Below, in pieces: positions 8,151 through 15,780 of a stretch of DNA of 64,000 nt. The position numbers and the translations under genes were made by a program. Source of the DNA: Shewanella subflava (GTDB lineage: Bacteria > Pseudomonadota > Gammaproteobacteria > Enterobacterales > Shewanellaceae); contig NZ_JAPDMX010000002.1 of assembly GCF_025971955.1 (NCBI RefSeq), forward strand, positions 62,001-126,000, written 5' to 3'. Under the pieces are notes generated by a model. The model saw nothing but the letters and a program-made list of their open reading frames with translations, was not told where the DNA came from and did no database searches. Each line of letters begins with the position of its first letter. Within the stretch, counting starts at the first letter, position 1.

Positions 8151-9464
8151 ATGAACCTAACTGAAACCGCCCACAATATTAGTATTTTGCTTGTTGAAGA
8201 TACCCCAAGCGAGCGCTTATATATTGCCAGTATTTTGCAACAAGTATCGCTTGTTGGTTGCAACATCACATTGTGTCAGGCATCTGATGGACAAGAAGCG
8301 CTGACAATTTGTCAAACTCAAACCATTGATTTAGTTGTTAGCGATTGGCGTATGCCTAATCTTAGCGGTATTGCACTTTGTAAACGTCTTAAAGCCGAAA
8401 TTAATACTCCATATATACTGCTGCTAACTGGCAATAATGAAACAGATGATCTCGTTTATGCGTTGCAATCTGGGGCTGATGATTACTTAGCCAAGCCTTT
8501 TGATCCTAGGGTATTAACCACCCGTGTCATTGCGGCACTGCGGTTAATCAAATCCCAAAAAATCATGCACAACCAGCACAAAGCACTTAATGATGCACTG
8601 ACCCAAACAACAAAGTTACTCGCTGAAAAAAAAGCGGAACTAAAACAAGCAGCACAACTTCAACACTCTTTGCTACCTGCTAAACGTTTCACCCAACAAC
8701 AATGGCAGGTTAATCATTACTTCCAGGCAGCAACTGAGCTAGCCGGAGACGTGTTCCAATGCTTTAAAATTAATGAACAGTGGATGGGATTTTTTCTGAT
8801 TGATGTCTCTGGTCACGGTGCCGGCGCTGCCATGCAAAGCTTTACCTTAGCCCAAGCACTCAACCCTAATCGAGCGGATTGGCAAACTAGCCCAGACAAA
8901 TTAATGGAATACATAAACCGAGTATTTTTTGACCCAAGTGATCAGGGACAATTTGCCACAATGATCATTGGCAAAATGAATAGCACAACAGGTGAATACG
9001 AACTGTGTAATGCAGGTCACCCTCAGCCGTTATTAATCAATGTAAATAGCTGTGACTCAATCAATATGCAATCCAGTTTACCTGTTGGTATCGACGAGCA
9101 TACCCAATACGTTAACTGGCAAGGGAAATTAAAAGCGGATCAACAGTTAATGATTTTTTCTGACGGAATATATGAAATGAATAATCCTACTCATGGGATG
9201 TTTGGATTACAAAGGTTAAAAGCACTTTGTACGCTAAAACAAATCATCAGCGGTGATGCAATGATGCACCACATCCGCCATGCCCTATCCGATTGGAAAC
9301 TAGGCGATGGCCAAGATGATATGTCTATCATGCTGTTTTCAAATAACACACTGGGGGCAGCCAATGCTCAACCACAAGGTAAAGCACCATTATCAAACAC
9401 AGCAAAAGACTCAATAAATAACTTATTAACGCAACTCACCCCCTCGCCATCAACGGTGGCATAA
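8151..9464 (+). CDS. Response regulator with PP2C (SpoIIE/RsbU-type) phosphatase output
   Basis: 437 residues. An N-terminal receiver (about 10-130) has phospho-acceptor D65 in LVVSDWRMP and the TGNN...AKPFDP signature. A coiled linker follows to about 170. A C-terminal PPM/PP2C phosphatase has metal-binding aspartates in TELAGDVF (D200), LIDVSGHG (D218), FSDGIYE and DGQDDMS. Such proteins dephosphorylate a STAS anti-anti-factor. The next gene encodes the matching RsbW-like kinase and the STAS target lies 1 kb on. In Vibrio fischeri SypE carries receiver, kinase and phosphatase in one chain; here the kinase is separate. ATG preceded by GGAG. Predicted to be transcribed from P1. Confidence 0.92.
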   Translation: MNLTETAHNISILLVEDTPSERLYIASILQQVSLVGCNITLCQASDGQEALTICQTQTIDLVVSDWRMPNLSGIALCKRLKAEINTPYILLLTGNNETDDLVYALQSGADDYLAKPFDPRVLTTRVIAALRLIKSQKIMHNQHKALNDALTQTTKLLAEKKAELKQAAQLQHSLLPAKRFTQQQWQVNHYFQAATELAGDVFQCFKINEQWMGFFLIDVSGHGAGAAMQSFTLAQALNPNRADWQTSPDKLMEYINRVFFDPSDQGQFATMIIGKMNSTTGEYELCNAGHPQPLLINVNSCDSINMQSSLPVGIDEHTQYVNWQGKLKADQQLMIFSDGIYEMNNPTHGMFGLQRLKALCTLKQIISGDAMMHHIRHALSDWKLGDGQDDMSIMLFSNNTLGAANAQPQGKAPLSNTAKDSINNLLTQLTPSPSTVA

Positions 9465-9474
9465 GGAGTAAAAC

Positions 9475-9867
9475 ATGAATAGTCTACAACTAAACTTGAG
9501 CCAGCAAGTTATTGAGCAACAACAATTTTGCATTGAGTTAGATCAATTTATGCTCAACAACGCCATTAACGAGCGACAAAGGTTTAAGGTCATCACCTGC
9601 ACCTTGGAAGGTGTAAACAATATCTTGCAGCATACCCAATGCGATGCTGCAAATATTACCTTACTGATGCATTGTAATGCAGACCGAATTATTGTCGATT
9701 TATTGGATACTGCAACCTATCAACCTTTACCAACGCCAACGGATTGTCCAGACAAAAATACCGAAAATGGCAGAGGTTTATGGATTATGTATAACTGGAT
9801 GGATCAAGTTTTAAATCAACCCACGGTATTAGGTAGCCATTTAAGAATGAGTTTATTAAGGCATTAA
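9475..9867 (+). CDS. RsbW/SpoIIAB-like serine kinase (anti-sigma-factor type)
   Basis: 130-residue GHKL ATPase of the HATPase_c_2 class. N box EGVNNILQHT (E45, N48, N49), G1-like DLLDTA, and G2 NGRGLWIM are visible. These small kinases phosphorylate a Ser on a STAS partner. RBS TAAGGAG; only 10 nt from the phosphatase gene, so translationally linked. No sigma factor gene is nearby, so the partner controlled by the switch may be a polysaccharide or regulatory protein rather than a sigma factor; that is inference from the syp parallel. Confidence 0.88.
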   Translation: MNSLQLNLSQQVIEQQQFCIELDQFMLNNAINERQRFKVITCTLEGVNNILQHTQCDAANITLLMHCNADRIIVDLLDTATYQPLPTPTDCPDKNTENGRGLWIMYNWMDQVLNQPTVLGSHLRMSLLRH

Positions 9868-9888
9868 AATGATCGTCATCGTATCCGT

Positions 9889-9927
9889 TGTTAACTTGGC
9901 TATTGAAATGAGTTAGTCAAGTTAACA
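9889..9927. repeat. Long dyad after the RsbW-like gene
   Basis: Perfect 10-bp inverted repeat TGTTAACTTG / CAAGTTAACA, with CTA/TAG pairing further in. There is no T tract, so it may be a factor-dependent 3' end or a protein-binding dyad rather than a standard terminator. Confidence 0.5.
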
Positions 9928-10050
9928 GCATACCCTAGCGTATATTATTTAACCTCAGCTGAGCATAATAAGTGCCTATCAAACAAATTACTCCACGATA
10001 AACTGATTATGGTTTTTACCATCAATACTCAACCATTTTTTACAGCTTAA

Positions 10051-10251
10051 TTACTTAATTCTTCTTTGCATCTCATCCTCTAAACTTTCTCTGATAAGAC
10101 GCTCATTATTTTCCATCATTGGATCGATTTGTTCTGCGGGCACTTGTGGCTCTAATGAGATATCCCTCTCATCATGGCTTTCAGAGGAAGAAGTCACACA
10201 AGCGCTCAACGCCAATAACACACAGCAGCCGAACAGTAGTTTAAGCAACAT
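10051..10251 (-). CDS. Small predicted lipoprotein
   Basis: 66 residues with a clear signal peptide and lipobox LSAC (Cys about 18), then a short acidic, Glu/Ser-rich tail ending in ESLEDEMQRRIK. No known domain is recognised. It is the only minus-strand gene inside the polysaccharide block, between the kinase and the STAS gene, and has no neighbour in its own direction. The mature part is under 50 residues, so it could be a small modulator of the export machinery, or unrelated. The lipobox makes a real gene likely. Confidence 0.65.
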   Translation of the reverse strand: MLLKLLFGCCVLLALSACVTSSSESHDERDISLEPQVPAEQIDPMMENNERLIRESLEDEMQRRIK

Positions 10252-10697
10252 CGCATATCCTTTATTAAAGTTAATCTTGTTGTTACAGCAATTGGCCTTA
10301 GTTGATGTCTATACCTGGCTATGACGTTAACATCAGTAATATACACTTAATAACCACATATTAAATAGGCTGGCAGTTAAGCACAAACAAGATCACCTCA
10401 GCTAAAAAAACCATAAAACATCAATACTGTCGCTATTTGGTAAGCTTTATTAAAGATGCGGCTTATTTTATTACCGTGCAAATTAAACTTTATCAAACCC
10501 AATAATATCAACCCATTTTTCCGCAACCGATTGTATCCGCCAATGGCGAATATCGGATTTAATTATATTTTTCAGCTCAAAAAAAAGACAAATTACAGTA
10601 CTGGGCTGCAAATGTTAGCAGCAGACTCGCAGTTAATTTGGGGCGATGTCTGTTTTTATTCTTGATTTATTCCTGTTTTCACCCCCTAAAAAGAGGT

Positions 10698-10722
10698 ATA
10701 TGCAATCTGTTGCATATTGCTA
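10698..10722. promoter_or_regulatory. LuxO-type operator / sigma54 enhancer, site 2
   Basis: TTGCA-TAT-TGCTA at 10710-10722 matches TTGCA-N3-TGCAA with one mismatch. It overlaps a perfect 8-bp palindrome, ATATGCAA-TCTG-TTGCATAT (10698-10717). It lies 85 bp upstream of promoter P2. Confidence 0.65.
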
Positions 10723-10794
10723 ATTCACACATTCAATTTGCAAAAACAAAAGAGAACACAGCAAATTATCGAATAAAAACAATAAATTAAAAAC

Positions 10795-10810
10795 TGGCAC
10801 ACTTACTGCA
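10795..10810 (+). promoter_or_regulatory. Sigma54 promoter P2 of the STAS-export operon
   Basis: TGGCACACTTACTGCA: GG at 10796-10797 and GC at 10808-10809, 12 bp apart. Directly upstream is CAA-TAAA-TTAAAA (10780-10792), a block shared with P3 and P4 at the same 2-nt distance. Predicted start near 10821. Confidence 0.85.
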
Positions 10811-10824
10811 AAACCTAGATGCAC

Positions 10825-10881
10825 AAGATAGGTTGTTTTACGTTCCCGACAACTAAACATAAAACGACCCCAACCTATCTT
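10825..10881 (+). promoter_or_regulatory. 5' leader stem of the STAS mRNA
   Basis: Perfect 11-bp inverted repeat AAGATAGGTTG (10825-10835) / CAACCTATCTT (10871-10881) enclosing 35 nt, with TTTTA/TAAAA able to extend pairing inside. It would begin about four bases after the predicted P2 start, so the mRNA would have a 5'-terminal hairpin. Function unknown. Confidence 0.5.
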
Positions 10882-10915
10882 ACTCGGCAATTAAACAACA
10901 AAATGAGGTGACATT

Positions 10916-11272
10916 ATGAACTTCGAATTAATCACAGATAAATATGCCAGTGTGGTTCGCTTACCAGGAAAAATGGTCATGGCACAAACCCCCACTTACC
11001 GCGCCGCGATTTTAGATTATATCAATCAAGGTCACACTCGATTAGTCATCGACATGAGCAACCTAGAGTATATCGATTCAAGTGGCTTATCGGTGTTAAT
11101 TTCAGCTCGTAAACAGGCAATGAGTTATCAAGGCAATATTGTTTTACTCAATCCAAAGTCAAGTGTTAGAGCATTAATCGAACTGACCAGATTACACCAT
11201 ATTATGGACATTTATGAATCTGAAGAACACGCGTTAGAAAGCTTAAGCTCAGTCGAAGAGATTGCCAGTTAA
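10916..11272 (+). CDS. STAS-domain anti-anti-factor (SypA/SpoIIAA-like)
   Basis: 118-residue single STAS domain. The phosphorylation loop YIDSSGLSVL carries S55-S56; the second Ser corresponds to the one phosphorylated in SpoIIAA-type proteins. It is the presumed substrate of the RsbW-like kinase and PP2C phosphatase encoded 1-2 kb upstream. It is the first gene of the export operon, 38 nt before the OPX gene, the same place SypA holds in the Vibrio fischeri syp locus. RBS GAGGTG. In syp, unphosphorylated SypA promotes biofilm formation; the same logic here is inference. Confidence 0.92.
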   Translation: MNFELITDKYASVVRLPGKMVMAQTPTYRAAILDYINQGHTRLVIDMSNLEYIDSSGLSVLISARKQAMSYQGNIVLLNPKSSVRALIELTRLHHIMDIYESEEHALESLSSVEEIAS

Positions 11273-11310
11273 CTTGCAATTATCTCTCACGATTCATTCT
11301 AAGGAGCAAC

Positions 11311-12585
11311 ATGATGACAAACACAAAACTTGCGGTACTTATTGGTATATTCAGCACTAGCTTGACTGGCTGTGTTACCCCTAATGCGCCAGCTAGCAAA
11401 GATATTTGTCGAATGGACACTCTGACAGAATGTCATTATTTTGGTCAAACGATGCCCTATGATCGTCAAATCAGTGCCCAACGTCCAAGCAACCCTGCAT
11501 TTACCCTTGCAGAACATGTGACCATGAACGACGCCAACAATGTCGTTATTACCAAAGACAGTTTTAAGATTGGCCATTTAGATCCGAGTTTACAAGCAAC
11601 GCAATGGAAAAATGCCCAACTGAAACTGTCTGTTGGCGATAAATTGGACATCAGTATCTTGAATGGCGAGGATTTTAGCAAAGCGGTTGAAATTGACGCC
11701 GATGGTAATATTTACCTGCCTTATATGCAGGCTGTACTGGCCAAAAACCTTACTTTAGCACAGCTTAACAAAGCGATTAAAAATCAACTTATTACTGAAA
11801 ATTTAATGAAACCACATGCTATCCGCATTAGCATAGTTCCTATTAGTTGGGCGCCCATTAACATTATGACTTCAGGTGCTGTATTTGAACCTGGCCAACA
11901 TATGATCAATAAGAAACTGCCCATTGAAGTGAAAGATGATGGCAGTAACTATGCTGGCGACCAAGCGACTGAACGAAGCATTGAAGCGGCCCTTCGTTCA
12001 TCAGGAGGCATTCGCCCAGATGCGGACTTAACAGCAGTTAATGTTATCCGTGACAACCAAATTTATAGCATTGATTTAAGCGGTATATTAACCGGTGAGT
12101 CCATTCAAGAATTTACATTAATGAGCGGTGATAAAATCCATGTACCAAGCAGTAATCAGTTTGATGATGAGTTAGCAAGACCATCACCGATCACCGCTCC
12201 CGGTATTCGAGTATATATTTCAAACCTCACTCAACCTGCAAGCTCAAACAGCCAATCGGCAGTAGACCGTGAGGCCACCCGTTTTCCTTACGGAACCCGT
12301 CTATTGAACGGTGCCATTGCGGCTAACTGTGTGGGCGGAGCACAATCTACCAATGCAGGGCGTTATGTTTTACTCATCACTAAAAACCCATTATCTAATC
12401 AAGTTGATGTGGTAGAGCGCTCTATTGATGGCCTCATTCAGCAACCTTGGTCAAACGATATGAATCCTGTATTGCTACCAGGAGACGGGCTGGCTTGTTA
12501 TGACTCTCGCATGACTAACTTCCGTGAAATTGCGCGCAGTGTAACCGAAGTCCTTATTCCTTCAAGCCTTATCGGCTGGTTATAA
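11311..12585 (+). CDS. Outer-membrane polysaccharide export lipoprotein (OPX, Wza/SypC-like)
   Basis: 424 residues with a signal peptide and lipobox SLTGC (Cys about 21). A poly_export-type segment begins near 105 (LSVGDKLDISILNGEDFS ... DADGNIYLPY), followed by SLBB-like parts (SGAVFEPGQ ... ALRSSGGI) and a C-terminal region ending LIPSSLIGWL. Members form the outer-membrane channel or portal for capsule or exopolysaccharide. RBS AAGGAGC, ATG-ATG start. Second gene of the P2 operon, followed 11 nt later by the PCP gene. Confidence 0.88.
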   Translation: MMTNTKLAVLIGIFSTSLTGCVTPNAPASKDICRMDTLTECHYFGQTMPYDRQISAQRPSNPAFTLAEHVTMNDANNVVITKDSFKIGHLDPSLQATQWKNAQLKLSVGDKLDISILNGEDFSKAVEIDADGNIYLPYMQAVLAKNLTLAQLNKAIKNQLITENLMKPHAIRISIVPISWAPINIMTSGAVFEPGQHMINKKLPIEVKDDGSNYAGDQATERSIEAALRSSGGIRPDADLTAVNVIRDNQIYSIDLSGILTGESIQEFTLMSGDKIHVPSSNQFDDELARPSPITAPGIRVYISNLTQPASSNSQSAVDREATRFPYGTRLLNGAIAANCVGGAQSTNAGRYVLLITKNPLSNQVDVVERSIDGLIQQPWSNDMNPVLLPGDGLACYDSRMTNFREIARSVTEVLIPSSLIGWL

Positions 12586-12596
12586 AGGAGCCTCTC

Positions 12597-14162
12597 ATGG
12601 ATAACGTTATTGAAAAAGACATCTTGGAATATGAAAAAATCAGTGTTCCTTGTGCTGAACCAATTAAAAATGGCTCTAAAAAATCCTCTGATGAAGCCGA
12701 TTATCAAATTAATGATTCAAAAGAGAATAGCTTAAGTGAATTAGCCTATTTGTTTTGGATTAAACGTGCAGCCTTAGAAGGAAGTAAACTGACACCTAAG
12801 GCGCGCAAAAAATTATATTTAAAAACGGCACTCGTGAGTTTACTGATTATTTGGGCCAGTGCTTTTTTGTTGATGGCCATTAAACCAACATCTTATGTGT
12901 CTAAATGGACCTTAATTTTACCGGGTAATGGCGCTGGCGCATTGGTAAGTTTAGACAGTCTAGGTCAAGCGACCAGCTCATCAAGCTCACCATATTTAAG
13001 CTCAGCTATTGACCCACGTGAAAACTATAAAGCTATATCAGACAGCGACTTATTACTAAACTCAGCAGCAGCAAGCTTAGAAATGCCTGTTGGCCAGCTG
13101 GGTAAACCTAAACTAAAGTTACCCAGCCAAACAGGCCTAATGGAGTTTAGTATTAAAGGGCGTTCAGCTAAAGAAGCGCAAGACAAGGCTTGGGCCCTTT
13201 ACCATTCGTTGCAAAAATTGCTAAATGATTTACGTACCGATGAAGTCAACCTAAGAGAAAGCGGCATTATTCAAGGTTTGGCGGGATACAATCAAAAAGT
13301 GAAATTGTCTCAAGATGCCATTTTAGCGTTTCAATCTGAACGGGGCTTAGTCTCGCTTGATCAATTTAAAGAGTTAGCGTTGACCATCGAACGTTTGCGC
13401 CATAACCGCGTAAATATGATTTCAAAATTAAAAGGCATTGAAGCAGAAGAAAAATCTTTAATGTTACACTTAGGTACCACTGCCGATGAAGCCGCTGATT
13501 TATTAAAACTACACAACGACAAATTCTTTCAGCAATTACTTACATCCCATAATGAGATCTTGGGGAAGTTACACGAGCTTTCGGCACACTTTGGCAGTAA
13601 TCATCCACAAATAACCAGCCTAAATGCCGAAGAAGCAAAGTTACAAAATGCTCTATCGGATCGCATTGCAACGTTAACCCAATTTCAAAAAGGCAAAGCT
13701 GACCGCGCGTTAATTAACAAGCTATTATTAGATGACATTGATGGCCGTGCGGATTTAATGGAGCAGCTAATTCAGTTAAGGGCAACTTACACTGGCCTTA
13801 ATCAAGAATTAAATACGCTTGATAGCCAAATTTTACAATGGGAAACACGCTTAGAACTATCTAACGATGATGCCGCAAAATTAGAAGATTTACACCGAGC
13901 ACATCAATTAGCGACGGCGGTAATGACTTCTGCAGTGGCAAAGATGGATGTTGGTAAGGCCGATATTTTTACTGCCTATCCATTATTACAATTATTGTCA
14001 CCGCCTTCTCTGCCATCAAAAGCAGATAATTTAGCGACAATGTTATTACTAGTAGCGGCTTTTGGCGCGTCATTTATGGCACTAATAGGACTGAGTATTT
14101 TATGGATCCGCAAACCATTACTCCGCAAAATGCTGACGAAAGAATCATCTATAAAGCAATAG
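12597..14162 (+). CDS. Polysaccharide co-polymerase (Wzz/Wzc-like, no kinase domain)
   Basis: 521 residues with a cytoplasmic N-terminus of about 80, TM1 near 80-100 (LLIIWASAFLLMAIKP), a long periplasmic coiled-coil region, and TM2 near 485-505 (LLLVAAFGASFMALIGL). PCP proteins set chain length and link the inner-membrane polymerase to the OPX channel. The chain ends just after TM2, so there is no Walker-type tyrosine kinase domain, and no separate kinase or low-molecular-weight phosphatase gene is seen in the locus. RBS AAGGAGC. The last 61 nt overlap the next gene. Confidence 0.85.
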   Translation: MDNVIEKDILEYEKISVPCAEPIKNGSKKSSDEADYQINDSKENSLSELAYLFWIKRAALEGSKLTPKARKKLYLKTALVSLLIIWASAFLLMAIKPTSYVSKWTLILPGNGAGALVSLDSLGQATSSSSSPYLSSAIDPRENYKAISDSDLLLNSAAASLEMPVGQLGKPKLKLPSQTGLMEFSIKGRSAKEAQDKAWALYHSLQKLLNDLRTDEVNLRESGIIQGLAGYNQKVKLSQDAILAFQSERGLVSLDQFKELALTIERLRHNRVNMISKLKGIEAEEKSLMLHLGTTADEAADLLKLHNDKFFQQLLTSHNEILGKLHELSAHFGSNHPQITSLNAEEAKLQNALSDRIATLTQFQKGKADRALINKLLLDDIDGRADLMEQLIQLRATYTGLNQELNTLDSQILQWETRLELSNDDAAKLEDLHRAHQLATAVMTSAVAKMDVGKADIFTAYPLLQLLSPPSLPSKADNLATMLLLVAAFGASFMALIGLSILWIRKPLLRKMLTKESSIKQ

Positions 14163-15379
14163 TTTATAGTTATCTTTTTTGGATAGTAGGGGCGTTATAT
14201 ATTATCGCCCCGGTGATTGCCTGGATCTTGTTCTGTCGCTTATTGGTTAAGAAAATATCTTACCAACCTGCCCATACCCTCAGCTTAACTCACTATGTGT
14301 GGCTGTTTGGAATGTGGGTAATGCTGTTGGCCTTAATAGTCGGCCACTTAGAACAAGGTTTAGGTATCGCAAAATTAATCAAATCCTCCATAGGTTGGGC
14401 TAAAGGTTGGGCACTTCTGGCTATTTTCCCCGTGGTAGCTTGCCTTGATATTAGACCGCAAATTATCTATCGGGCGTGTTGCCAAGTATGTAAACACACT
14501 GTCTTATTGTTGCCCATCTTTGTATTGGCATGGATGATCCGCTTACCCAGTACCCTCTATGTTTCACCTTTAAGTATTATTGGCGGTCCTGGCCCAGAAT
14601 TTTTCTCGTTAAGTTTGTATGAAATAGACCCCGGTAGCGGTATTCCACGTTGGCGACTATTCACTCCTTGGGCGCCTGCTTTAGGAATGTTAGGTAACTT
14701 ATACTTTATTTTTGCTTTACAAGAATCCTCTTCTAAATGGAAACGCTGGGGAGTGATCGGCAGTTTGCTAATGGTATTGATGTCGCAGTCACGCTTGGCA
14801 TTAATTTGTTACCTCGCCTTGTTTGGTTATTTTTCAATGCTTAAATTTGTACGTTCACCAATCCTTTATTTCGTTCTTTGCCCAGTCATTCTTGCGACTG
14901 GATTTGTCGGAGAGTCAATCCTCAACAAAATATCCATGAGCATTGCCGCAGTAAAATCGGCAAGGGCAGACTCCACTAGAGTTAGACAAGCCTTAGCTGA
15001 CATTGCAGTAGAACGTTGGTGGAATGAGGCGATATTATTTGGCCATGGTATTGTTGAGCGCGGGCCACACATGGTGGAGTATATGCCGATAGGTTCGCAC
15101 CATACGTGGTACGGATTATTATTCGTCAAAGGCTTAGTGGGGGCAATTGCACTTGCCCTGCCTATGCTAGTGACTTTTGTTGTGCTGGTGATCAATATAT
15201 TTAGTCGACCTTTAGCAAAAGTCGGCATGGCAATTTTAATGCTATTGATGCTTTATACCTTCGGTGAAAACCTCGAGATATTAGCTTACCTGTTTTGGCC
15301 TGGGTTAATTGTGTTGGGAAAAGCCTTAATTGCAGATAGTGACACAATCCCCACAGAAGAACTCGTTTCAACGAGGTAA
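14102..15379 (+). CDS. O-antigen ligase / Wzy-like polymerase
   Basis: 425-residue polytopic membrane protein with about ten hydrophobic segments. A large loop around 150-190 is followed by a serine/arginine-rich MSQSRLALI and a late periplasmic loop GHGIVERGPHMVEYMPIGSHH, the pattern of the Wzy_C / O-antigen ligase superfamily (conserved Arg and His in loops). No other Wzy candidate occurs in the cluster, so it may polymerise repeat units rather than ligate to lipid A. The start at 14102 lies inside the PCP gene, with AGGA 11 nt upstream. A later start is possible, but the first TM would then be near the N-terminus. Confidence 0.8.
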   Translation: MDPQTITPQNADERIIYKAIVYSYLFWIVGALYIIAPVIAWILFCRLLVKKISYQPAHTLSLTHYVWLFGMWVMLLALIVGHLEQGLGIAKLIKSSIGWAKGWALLAIFPVVACLDIRPQIIYRACCQVCKHTVLLLPIFVLAWMIRLPSTLYVSPLSIIGGPGPEFFSLSLYEIDPGSGIPRWRLFTPWAPALGMLGNLYFIFALQESSSKWKRWGVIGSLLMVLMSQSRLALICYLALFGYFSMLKFVRSPILYFVLCPVILATGFVGESILNKISMSIAAVKSARADSTRVRQALADIAVERWWNEAILFGHGIVERGPHMVEYMPIGSHHTWYGLLFVKGLVGAIALALPMLVTFVVLVINIFSRPLAKVGMAILMLLMLYTFGENLEILAYLFWPGLIVLGKALIADSDTIPTEELVSTR

Positions 15380-15636
15380 TATAAGCTGGTGTTCTGATTC
15401 TATGCGCTGCGGTTTGAAGTCTTAAATGCCTATGAAGTATGGGGAATGGGGTACGGACTAGCGATAGGCAATACTGGCGTGATAATTTTTCAGTATTGGC
15501 GGGCAGTTCAAAATAAAATATTGTTTGTAGCAAGCACATGTACCACCTGCAGCCTACCATCCAGAAACATCACGATCCCCCAAAAACCAAATCTGGCATT
15601 CACCTTTGGTGCTGCCACTGAATCTATTTTCCAGCA

Positions 15637-15662
15637 TTGCAATATGCTTTTGCATTCTGCAA
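15637..15662. promoter_or_regulatory. LuxO-type operators / sigma54 enhancer, site 3 (tandem pair)
   Basis: An exact TTGCA-TTC-TGCAA at 15650-15662 abuts a weaker copy TTGCA-ATA-TGCTT at 15637-15649. The exact copy lies 74 bp upstream of P3. Confidence 0.75.
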
Positions 15663-15723
15663 ATCTATTCCTCCCACTCAAAACCAAATAAAATAAACCA
15701 CTTAAAAACAATAACTTAAAATA

Positions 15724-15739
15724 TGGCACGATTCATGTA
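15724..15739 (+). promoter_or_regulatory. Sigma54-like promoter P3 of the flippase-GT2 operon
   Basis: TGGCACGATTCATGTA: a perfect -24 half, but GT replaces GC in the -12 element. CAA-TAAC-TTAAAA (15709-15721) stands 2 nt upstream, as at P2 and P4. The -12 deviation could mean a weaker promoter. Confidence 0.65.
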
Positions 15740-15780
15740 ACCCCTAGCATATAAAGCGAATAACTTACGCTAGGATAAAT

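Larger units (their letters stand above)
10252..10915. other. 664-bp regulatory intergenic region before the STAS gene
   Basis: Apart from a poor 69-codon frame (10456-10665, no RBS, no recognisable product) no gene is seen. The right half holds the operator cluster at 10698-10722, promoter P2 at 10795-10810 and a leader dyad at 10825-10881. The left half shows nothing clear. Confidence 0.6.
15380..15780. other. 401-bp intergenic regulatory region before the flippase gene
   Basis: No credible gene; short frames here have no RBS or recognisable product. It contains tandem operators (15637-15662) and promoter P3 (15724-15739). A CCTAGC / GCTAGG dyad (15743-15748 with 15769-15774) surrounds the expected start. 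Confidence 0.6.

Noticed and set aside
10456..10665. 69-codon plus-strand frame before the STAS gene
   Set aside because: No RBS, no recognisable composition or domain, and it lies just left of the operator and promoter P2. Treated as chance.
15446..15691. 81-codon frame before the flippase gene
   Set aside because: It runs through the operator pair at 15637-15662 and has no RBS or known family.
15743..15774. RNA leader hairpin CCTAGC / GCTAGG at P3
   Set aside because: The left arm would lie at or before the predicted start (near 15750), so it may not be in the transcript.
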